Assembly: GCA_003557765.1 (NCBI GenBank)
Contig: PWNO01000177.1
Coordinates: 1 to 11,631 of the forward strand
Reading direction: 5' to 3'
Length of the DNA stretch: 11,631 nucleotides
Source of the DNA: Bacteroidales bacterium
GTDB lineage: Bacteria; Bacteroidota; Bacteroidia; Bacteroidales; UBA7960
Shown piece by piece: positions 6,466-11,631 of the stretch. The stretch's first letter is position 1; every line of letters begins with the position of its first letter. The translations under genes and the position numbers were made by a program. Under the pieces are notes generated by a model that worked only from the letters and a program-made list of their open reading frames with translations, had not been told where the DNA came from and made no database searches.

Positions 6466-8520
6466 ATGAACAGCAAAAAAACGTATAAGCGACACACCGT
6501 GACAGCGGCCCTGCCTTATGCCAACGGACCTATCCACATCGGCCACCTTGCGGGGGTATATGTACCGGCAGACATTTATGTGCGATACCTGCGCATGAAG
6601 GGTGAGGATGTGATCTACATCTGCGGAAGCGACGAACATGGTGTTCCCATCACGATCAAGGCCAAGCAGGAAGGCAAAACACCCCAGCAGGTCGTCGATT
6701 ACTATCACGAAATGATCAAGACCTCCTTTGCGCGTTTCGGGATTAGCTTTGATGTTTATAGCCGCACCTCCTCACCGGTTCACCATAAGACGGCAGCCGG
6801 TATGTTCAAAACGCTTTACGACAAGGGCGCTTTTACCGAGCACGAGTCTGACCAGTATTTTGATGAGGAAAACAACCAATTTCTGGCCGACCGCTACATC
6901 ATGGGTACCTGTCCACATTGCGGCTACGAAAAGGCCTATGGCGACCAGTGCGAAAACTGTGGTACTTCGCTGAGTCCGACTGACCTGATCAGTCCGCGTT
7001 CGGTTCTCAGCGGCAACAAGCCGGTGATGAAAAAGACGCGTCACTGGTACCTTCCCCTTGATCAGCATGAGGGGATGCTGCGCAAATGGATCCTGGAGTC
7101 GCACAAGCACGACTGGAAATCCAATGTATATGGTCAATGCAAGTCATGGATCGACCAGGGTTTGCAGCCCAGGGCTGTCACCCGAGACCTTACCTGGGGA
7201 GTGAAGCTGCCATTGGAAAACACTGAAGGCAAGGTGCTGTACGTGTGGTTTGATGCACCCATCGGATACATTTCGGCTACCCGCGAGTGGGGCGAGGCTC
7301 ACGGCAAAGAATGGGAAAAATACTGGAAAGATCCGGATAGCAAGCTGGTCCATTTCATTGGGAAGGATAACATTGTATTTCACTGCATCATCTTTCCCGT
7401 GATGTTGCATGCAGAAGGATCGTATATCCTGCCCGACAACGTGCCTGCCAATGAGTTTCTAAACCTTGAGGGAGACAAGATCTCCACGAGCCGCAACTGG
7501 GCTGTGTGGCTGCACGAATACCTGGATGAGTTTCCTGGGAAGGAAGACGTGCTTCGCTATGTGTTGTGCGCTGCTGCCCCTGAGACAAAAGACAATGACT
7601 TCACCTGGAAAGATTTCCAGGCACGCAACAACAACGAGCTGCTTGCCATCTTTGGTAATTTCGTCAACCGCACGCTGGTGCTCACCCACAAATATTTCGA
7701 AGGCAAGGTTCCCGCAGAGGGAGTGTTAACATCAGCCGATAAGGAGGCGCTTGAGAGCCTTGCAGCCTTTCCGGAAATGATTGGCCAAGCCATTGAAAGC
7801 TATCGGTTCCGTGAGGCTTTAAGCCAGATGATGAACCTCGCGCGCCTGGGCAACCGTTACCTGACAGAGGGAGAGCCATGGAAGGTGTTCAAGGAAGATC
7901 CGGCCCGGGTAGAAACCATTCTTCATGTATGTCTGCAAATTTGCGCAAGCATGGCCGTTCTGTCTGAGCCCTTCCTGCCGCATACCGCCCAAAAATTGCA
8001 AAAGATGCTGGCAATAGACAAGCTCCCCGGATGGCAGGAGGCAGGTCAGCCGCTGCTGAGTTCGGGGCATCAGATCAATAAGGCGGAGCTGCTTTTTGAA
8101 AAAGTGGAGGATGCCACCATCCAGGCACAGGTGGATAAGCTGTTGCAAACCCGCAAGGATAATGATGCCGGAAATACCGTGCAACCACAGAAGGAAGACA
8201 TTTCCTTTGATGACTTCACGCGCATGGACCTGCGCGTGGCCACCGTCCTGGAGGCAGAAAAGATTCCCAAGACCAAAAAACTACTGAAGATGACAGTCGA
8301 TAGTGGAATAGACCGACGTACCGTGGTGTCGGGCATCGCCGAGTACTACACCCCTGAAGAGGTGCGCGGAAAGAAGGTGGTCCTGCTTGCCAACCTCAAA
8401 CCCAGAAATATCAAGGGCGTGGAGTCGCACGGCATGCTGCTGATGGCTGAGAACCAAGACGGGTCGCTGTCGTTTCTTTCCCCGGAGAAAGCCTTCGAAA
8501 ACGGCAGCAGCATTTCATGA
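6466..8520 (+). CDS. metG: Methionyl-tRNA synthetase with C-terminal tRNA-binding domain
   Basis: Charges tRNA-Met with methionine using ATP, in the cytoplasm. The 684-residue protein is a full-length class I enzyme. HIGH is at residues 24-27, and a zinc knuckle has Cys at 149, 152, 162 and 165 (CPHCG and CENCG). The KMSKS position reads KISTS (338-342), a variant I associate with Bacteroidota MetG, so not a defect. The anticodon-binding helical domain follows. From about residue 577 to the end there is an OB-fold tRNA-binding domain ([20 protein letters not shown], later [17 protein letters not shown]) that supports dimerisation and tRNA binding. The start ATG is preceded by the A-rich GAACCAA and no Shine-Dalgarno site. 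It is transcribed alone from the promoter at 6373-6380. Confidence 0.97.
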   Translation: MNSKKTYKRHTVTAALPYANGPIHIGHLAGVYVPADIYVRYLRMKGEDVIYICGSDEHGVPITIKAKQEGKTPQQVVDYYHEMIKTSFARFGISFDVYSRTSSPVHHKTAAGMFKTLYDKGAFTEHESDQYFDEENNQFLADRYIMGTCPHCGYEKAYGDQCENCGTSLSPTDLISPRSVLSGNKPVMKKTRHWYLPLDQHEGMLRKWILESHKHDWKSNVYGQCKSWIDQGLQPRAVTRDLTWGVKLPLENTEGKVLYVWFDAPIGYISATREWGEAHGKEWEKYWKDPDSKLVHFIGKDNIVFHCIIFPVMLHAEGSYILPDNVPANEFLNLEGDKISTSRNWAVWLHEYLDEFPGKEDVLRYVLCAAAPETKDNDFTWKDFQARNNNELLAIFGNFVNRTLVLTHKYFEGKVPAEGVLTSADKEALESLAAFPEMIGQAIESYRFREALSQMMNLARLGNRYLTEGEPWKVFKEDPARVETILHVCLQICASMAVLSEPFLPHTAQKLQKMLAIDKLPGWQEAGQPLLSSGHQINKAELLFEKVEDATIQAQVDKLLQTRKDNDAGNTVQPQKEDISFDDFTRMDLRVATVLEAEKIPKTKKLLKMTVDSGIDRRTVVSGIAEYYTPEEVRGKKVVLLANLKPRNIKGVESHGMLLMAENQDGSLSFLSPEKAFENGSSIS

Positions 8521-8607
8521 ACAGCTTCATTGCCAGGTGCTTATGTTTGATGCGAGCAGGAACAGGGCTTGACCTGTGCGAAGTTTGATGTTTCGTCATC
8601 CCAAAAG

Positions 8608-8710
8608 AACCCCGTCATTCCGAGTGTCAAGCCCCTGCAAAAAGGGCTTTGGCCACAATGCATGAATGACATTGAGAGATTTCATTGGTAACGAAGTGGG
8701 GAATCTGTTT
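8608..8710 (+). repeat. Diverged copy of a CATTCCGAG...GGAATCT-type dispersed element
   Basis: The left end GTCATTCCGAG (8614-8624) and right end AACGAAGTGGGGAATCT (8690-8706) resemble the ends of a repeat common in bacterial intergenic DNA, where the arms flank a GAAG-containing hairpin. AGATTTC (8677-8683) pairs with GGAATCT (8700-8706) allowing one G-T wobble. The copy is degenerate; assignment is from memory of the family and not a search. Confidence 0.4.
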
Positions 8711-8734
8711 GCTTACCGGGATGTGGCTGTGAAA

Positions 8735-8798
8735 ATGTTAATGGGTTATTGGGTTAAGGAGTTACTGAGTTAAGGAGTTCTCGGCTTAAAGGGTTTGA
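8735..8798 (+). repeat. Four degenerate 16-bp tandem repeats (GTTAAGGAGTT type)
   Basis: Units at 8735, 8751, 8767 and 8783 share a 16-base period; the middle two read GGGTTAAGGAGTTACT and GAGTTAAGGAGTTCTC. The outer two match more weakly. The motif TTAAGG recurs in the tracts at 4436-4464 and 11092-11130. Confidence 0.55.
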
Positions 8799-8953
8799 GG
8801 TTAGTGACGGCACTTGGGCTGTCAGTGGGTTGGGGTTTTCCGGGGCGGGTTTGATAATCCTTTTGAGGGATGGCCTTTGTCTGCCCCCGAGGCGCAACGA
8901 TACCCCTCAGGAGCGAACAGCTGCCCGGTGCTTGTCATCAGTAGCGCATAACG

Positions 8954-8985
8954 CATCGCACGCCCGGACTTTTAGGCCTTTTGAT
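8954..8985 (+). repeat. 32-bp dispersed repeat, copy 1
   Basis: These 32 bases match 11476-11507 at 31 positions, differing only at 8961/11483 (C versus G). The core begins GCCCGGACTTTTAGGCC. Both copies are in the same orientation, in gene-free DNA, and both are followed by CTTTT-rich words ahead of the next gene. Confidence 0.8.
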
Positions 8986-9121
8986 TTTTAGACTTTTAGC
9001 CTTTTCTTCATTTTGTCTTTTTGGACCTTATTTAAGCAAACGAAAAAGACCTTTGGTCTAATTTGTTGCCGTCACAGTCCTTTTTTTTGCGATCTGGTTT
9101 TTAATTTTACAAAAAAGACAT

Positions 9122-9129
9122 TATCTTTG
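9122..9129 (+). promoter_or_regulatory. -7 element of the tRNA-Arg promoter
   Basis: TATCTTTG matches TAnnTTTG exactly. Initiation about seven bases downstream would begin roughly five bases before the mature tRNA end at 9141. The -33 region is T-rich (GGTTTTTAATTTT) without a clean TTTG. Confidence 0.7.
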
Positions 9130-9140
9130 TAGACGAAAAT

Positions 9141-9212
9141 GGCCCCGTAGTTCAACGGATAGAATAGAAGTTTCCTAAACTTTAGATACAGGTTCGATTC
9201 CTGTCGGGGCTA
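9141..9212 (+). tRNA. tRNA-Arg, anticodon CCT (reads AGG)
   Basis: A complete 72-base cloverleaf. The acceptor GGCCCCG pairs with CGGGGCT (the first pair is G-T). The D stem is GTTC/GAAT with loop AACGGATA. The anticodon stem is GAAGT/ACTTT with loop TTCCTAA, giving anticodon CCT. The T arm is ACAGG-TTCGATT-CCTGT. The discriminator base is A at 9212 and CCA is not encoded. The CCT anticodon assigns arginine. It is a single tRNA, not part of a cluster. Confidence 0.95.
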
Positions 9213-9234
9213 CGATCTATTAACAAGCCGTGCA

Positions 9235-9263
9235 GGATGCCACCCTGAACAGGGAAAACATCC
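9235..9263 (+). other. Hairpin between tRNA-Arg and the small protein gene
   Basis: GGATG (9235-9239) pairs with CATCC (9259-9263), and inside it CCCT (9243-9246) with AGGG (9251-9254) around the loop GAAC. It could be a leader structure or processing site, since no separate promoter for the gene at 9292 is visible. No T run follows, so it is not a clear terminator. Confidence 0.3.
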
Positions 9264-9291
9264 ACACAGCAGTTTTAATAAGACCAAGGCT

Positions 9292-9507
9292 ATGAACAGG
9301 AAAGAAGACAGGCCGAGCAAAATAGCTTATGAGCGCCATTTGAACCAGCAGGGCATTCCCGAAGACCAAAAAAAATCCAATGGTGGCCGTATTCCTGACT
9401 ACGTTAAATACGGCACCTGGCTGCGGGTGAACGATGCCAGGTTTTTTGAAGAGACTTACCAGAAGTGGAAAGCAAAAATTCGCGCCCAGGAAGCGGCTAA
9501 GCAATAG
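9292..9507 (+). CDS. Conserved-type small hypothetical protein (71 aa)
   Basis: A 71-residue basic, soluble protein with no signal or membrane segment. It contains KIAYERHLNQQGIPEDQ, then SNGGRIPDYVKYGTWLR, then a helical, K-rich C-terminus (EETYQKWKAKIRAQEAAKQ). The pattern resembles a small uncharacterised Bacteroidota protein I recall, but I cannot name a domain. The ATG at 9292 fits: there is no earlier in-frame start with better context, and the stop lies 18 bases before the flippase gene, suggesting one transcript. Function unknown. Confidence 0.75.
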   Translation: MNRKEDRPSKIAYERHLNQQGIPEDQKKSNGGRIPDYVKYGTWLRVNDARFFEETYQKWKAKIRAQEAAKQ

Positions 9508-9525
9508 CACAAAAAACATGGTGGC

Positions 9526-11043
9526 GTGAATCCTTTCAAGCGGCTGGCTGGAGAAACGGCTATTTATGGGCTGAGCAACATCATTGGCCGGGTCATCAAC
9601 TTTTTGCTGGTTCCGCTGTATACCCGCGTATTCATTCCGGGAGAATATGGAGTGGTCACAGAGATGTATGTCTATGTGGCCTTTTTGCTTATTGTGCTCA
9701 CCTATGGGATGGAGACGGCTCTGTTTCGTTTCTCACTGTCTTCACCTGACCGGAAAGACACTGTTTTCAGCACCTCCCTGTTCCTGGTGCTGTGCTCTTC
9801 CAGTCTTTTTATTCTCTTTGTTGTGCTTTTCCGCCAGCCGATCGCTGAAGCGATGCGCTATCCTGACAATGTGGAATACATTTTACTTTTGGGAAGTATT
9901 GTTGGTCTCGACGCCATCGCTGCCATTCCCTACGCCCGGCTAAGGGCAGAAAACAGACCCTGGCGATTTGCCATCACCCGGCTCACAGGCATTGCCGTTA
10001 ACATCCTATTGGTGCTATTTTTCCTGCTGCTTTGTCCGTGGCTGATCGAACATGGACCGGAGCGCATCAAGCCTCTTATACACGCTGTTTACAACCCCGA
10101 TATCGGCGTGGGGTATGTATTCATTGCCAACCTGGCAGCCACCATTATCACCCTGCTGATGCTGATGCCGGTGATGCGCACAGCTTCTCCTTCCCTCGAC
10201 AAGGCCCTGTTGAAAAGCATGCTGGTCTATGCCCTCCCACTGCTGGTGGCAGGCATGGCAGGCTGGATAAATGAAGCCCTCGACAAGCTCCTTTTAAAAT
10301 ACCTGCTGCCCGAAAGCATTGCACTGCAACAGGTGGGTATTTATGGTGCCGTGTACAAGCTGGCAATGATGATGACCCTCTTTATCCAGGCCTTCCGCTT
10401 CTCCGCCGAACCCTTCTTCTTTGCACAGGCCACCCAAAAAAATGCCAGAGAGCTGTTTGCCGGCGTGATGAACTATTTCGTGATCACATGCCTGCTGATC
10501 TTTCTTGGCATCATGCTCTATATAGACATCTTCAAACACTTCATCGGCCCCCGGTTTCACGAGGGCCTCGCCGTGGTGCCGATACTGCTGCTGGCAAACA
10601 TGTTTCTGGGTATCTATTGGAACTTGTCTATCTGGTACAAGCTCACCTCCAAGACGTTATATGGAGCGGGTTTTGCGATTGCCGGCGCCCTTATCACCAT
10701 CACCCTCAACATCTGGTGGATCCCTTACTTCGGCTACCACGGCTCTGCCTGGGCAACCCTTGTCTGCTACTTTTGCCTGGCCGGCATGTCCTACCTCTTC
10801 GGAAGAAAACACTACAAAATACCCTACCGGCTGCCACGCCTTGTCCTGGTCATTGTCTTCGCGCTCGGCATCTATTTCATCAGCTTTCTCACCAGTGAGC
10901 TGCAGCCACTGGCCATGTATGCCGCCAACACCGGACTGCTCATCGCCTTCCTGCTCGGCGTGCTCATCACCGATTCGTCGTTGCGCACCAGTGCACTGCA
11001 GACTGTTCGCAACATATTGCATCACATGAACCCCAACAGCTAA
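9526..11043 (+). CDS. Polysaccharide/oligosaccharide flippase (Wzx-like, MOP superfamily)
   Basis: Inner-membrane protein expected to move lipid-linked glycans across the membrane for LPS, capsule or exopolysaccharide synthesis. The 505 residues contain about 14 hydrophobic helices in the usual arrangement. The N-terminus RLAGETAIYGLSNIIGRVIN and the following LLVPLYTRVF with GEYGVV are typical of the family. The last two helices lie before a short C-terminal tail. The start is GTG (9526-9528), since no ATG in this frame gives the full first helix. The GTG overlaps a three-codon frame ATG GTG GCG TGA (9518-9529). It follows the 71-residue gene by 18 bp. No glycosyltransferase cluster adjoins, so this is probably a housekeeping flippase with unknown substrate. 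Confidence 0.9.
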   Translation: MNPFKRLAGETAIYGLSNIIGRVINFLLVPLYTRVFIPGEYGVVTEMYVYVAFLLIVLTYGMETALFRFSLSSPDRKDTVFSTSLFLVLCSSSLFILFVVLFRQPIAEAMRYPDNVEYILLLGSIVGLDAIAAIPYARLRAENRPWRFAITRLTGIAVNILLVLFFLLLCPWLIEHGPERIKPLIHAVYNPDIGVGYVFIANLAATIITLLMLMPVMRTASPSLDKALLKSMLVYALPLLVAGMAGWINEALDKLLLKYLLPESIALQQVGIYGAVYKLAMMMTLFIQAFRFSAEPFFFAQATQKNARELFAGVMNYFVITCLLIFLGIMLYIDIFKHFIGPRFHEGLAVVPILLLANMFLGIYWNLSIWYKLTSKTLYGAGFAIAGALITITLNIWWIPYFGYHGSAWATLVCYFCLAGMSYLFGRKHYKIPYRLPRLVLVIVFALGIYFISFLTSELQPLAMYAANTGLLIAFLLGVLITDSSLRTSALQTVRNILHHMNPNS

Positions 11044-11091
11044 GCAATGGGGTTGGATGTTTTTCTGAATATGCGTATTTTTGCATATAAT

Positions 11092-11130
11092 GAAGAGGTT
11101 AAGGTTGAGGTTAAGAATGAGGAGGAGAAG
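11092..11130 (+). repeat. Purine-rich TTAAGG-type repeat tract (copy 2)
   Basis: The strand is almost entirely G, A and T, with GAGGTTAAGG, TTGAGGTTAAG and GAATGAGGAGGAG words. TTAAGGTTGAGGTT (11099-11112) equals the reverse complement of 4436-4449. Confidence 0.5.
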
Positions 11131-11133
11131 GGG

Positions 11134-11367
11134 GTTGATGCTGAGCGATAGCGAAGCCCCTAAAGCGAAACGATGCGGGAGTTGAGGCTGAACGGCCGTG
11201 AAGCCCCTAAAGCGAAACGATGCGGGAGTTGAGGCTGAACAGCAGGAAGTCCCGAGAGCGAAACGATGCGGGGGTTGAGGCTGAGCAGCAGCGAAGTCCA
11301 GAAAGCGAAACGATACGGGAGTTGAGGCTGAGTGAGAGCGAAGTCCAGAAAGCGAAACGATGCGGGA
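11134..11367 (+). repeat. Five tandem 47-bp repeats
   Basis: Units lie at 11134-11180, 11181-11227, 11228-11273 (46 bp), 11274-11320 and 11321-11367, with a partial sixth beginning GTTGA at 11368. Each starts GTTGAGGCTGA, then has a variable segment of about ten bases, then GAAG(C/T)CC, a few variable bases, and the best conserved part AGCGAAACGATGCGGGA. Because 47 is not a multiple of three, the same peptide words (for example PHRFALG) cycle through all three minus-strand frames, so the minus-strand frames here are artefacts of the repeat. Confidence 0.9.
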
Positions 11368-11475
11368 GTTGAAGTCAGCGGTTGTCCAGAGCACCTTTGA
11401 TCTTCAGGGTAAAGATTTTCAGCTGTATTCGTTTGCAAAACCAACAGCATACAAGGCGCCACAAACATGTAAAAC

Positions 11476-11507
11476 CATCGCAGGCCCGGACTTTTAGGCC
11501 TTTTGAT
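11476..11507 (+). repeat. 32-bp dispersed repeat, copy 2
   Basis: Second copy of the element at 8954-8985 (31 of 32 identical), 39 bases upstream of the reading frame at 11546. Confidence 0.8.
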
Positions 11508-11545
11508 ATTTTGTCTTTTGACCTTTTGACTAAAACACCTTACAT

Positions 11546-11631
11546 ATGTCTGACTTGATCAACCATACCAGTCCTAATACTAAGGTTTCGGCGAAGGCTG
11601 CAGAGATACTCGATACGTTCATCAAAGAAAA
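11546..11631 (+). CDS. Start of an unidentified protein, cut by the window edge
   Basis: ATG at 11546 opens a frame that stays open for 28 codons to the last base. The N-terminus reads MSDLINHTSPNTKVSAKAAE and continues as a likely amphipathic helix (ILDTFIKE). It is too short to assign a family. Codon choice looks ordinary, and the context, the first open frame after a long non-coding gap, supports a real gene. Confidence 0.45.
   Translation, partial: MSDLINHTSPNTKVSAKAAEILDTFIKE

Larger units (their letters stand above)
8521..9121. other. 600-bp non-coding, repeat-rich interval after metG
   Basis: No credible gene lies here. A 9-base arm GGGCTTGAC (8565-8573) is complementary to GTCAAGCCC (8626-8634), and the latter can instead pair with GGGCTT (8644-8649), so two exclusive foldings exist downstream of metG. 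Repeat elements listed separately fill 8608-8710, 8735-8798 and 8954-8985. From 8986 to 9060 the sequence is a run of CTTTT/GACTTTT-like words, with a small hairpin AGACC-TTT-GGTCT at 9047-9059. No strong terminator for metG was found. Confidence 0.6.
11044..11545. other. 500-bp non-coding, repeat-rich interval after the flippase
   Basis: It contains an A/T-rich dyad ATATGC/GCATAT (11069-11088) without a T tract, a purine-rich tract, the 47-bp tandem array and a second copy of the 32-bp repeat. From 11508 to 11540 the sequence repeats CTTTTGAC-like words. No gene, promoter of the TAnnTTTG type or clear flippase terminator was seen. Confidence 0.6.

Noticed and set aside
7477..7491. Broken KMSKS motif suggesting an inactive MetG
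   Set aside because: KISTS is a variant I associate with the MetG enzymes of this phylum, and all other catalytic and zinc-binding motifs are intact.
9141..9212. tRNA-Arg as the attachment site of an integrated element
   Set aside because: No repeat of the tRNA 3' end and no integrase or phage-like gene are visible nearby.
11069..11088. Terminator of the flippase gene
   Set aside because: The ATATGC/GCATAT dyad is weak, A/T-rich and has no downstream T run.
10657..11394. 245-codon minus-strand frame across the flippase end and the 47-bp array
   Set aside because: Half is antisense to the flippase; the rest is generated by the tandem repeat, which gives the same peptide words in all three frames.

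Overview
The window comes from a chromosome of the phylum Bacteroidota, most likely an environmental member of Bacteroidales or a close relative. The evidence is threefold. The gene order (sigma54 activator, lptE, TPR protein, secG, groES, groEL) is one I associate with that phylum. Three -7 elements match the Bacteroidota consensus TAnnTTTG exactly. Most start codons are preceded by A-rich sequence rather than a Shine-Dalgarno site. MetG also carries the C-terminal tRNA-binding domain and the KISTS active-site variant seen in that group. Nothing in the coding content looks like a mobile island.

Layout. Bases 1-268 hold repeats and the groESL terminator. Bases 269-5989 are a minus-strand block, read from right to left: a sigma54 enhancer-binding regulator, the LPS-assembly lipoprotein LptE, a TPR protein, SecG, then after a strong terminator the chaperonin pair GroES-GroEL. 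Bases 5990-6465 form a divergent intergenic region with a promoter on each side and three 52-bp two-hairpin repeats between them. Bases 6466-8520 encode methionyl-tRNA synthetase on the plus strand. Bases 8521-9140 are non-coding and full of repeats, ending in a promoter for tRNA-Arg(CCT). Then come a 71-residue conserved-looking small protein and a 14-helix polysaccharide flippase starting at GTG. Bases 11044-11545 are again non-coding and repetitive, with five 47-bp tandem units, and the window ends inside an unrecognised reading frame starting at 11546.

How the genes work together. The left half is envelope and protein-folding housekeeping: SecG (translocon), LptE (LPS insertion into the outer membrane), GroES/GroEL (folding), and a sigma54 activator of unknown target. 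MetG and tRNA-Arg serve translation. The flippase probably exports a lipid-linked glycan.

The unusual part is the DNA between the genes. Gaps of about 290-620 bp hold at least six kinds of repeat or structured element. The most striking is a hairpin-AATATGAAT-hairpin unit found at two loci 6 kb apart with unrelated stem sequences but preserved pairing. There is also a complete terminator-like structure facing the plus strand where no plus-strand gene exists (4601-4656). No CRISPR array, rRNA, transposase, integrase or obvious defence or biosynthetic system was found. No protein-coding system here looks new; the novelty, if any, lies in the repeat and structured-RNA families.
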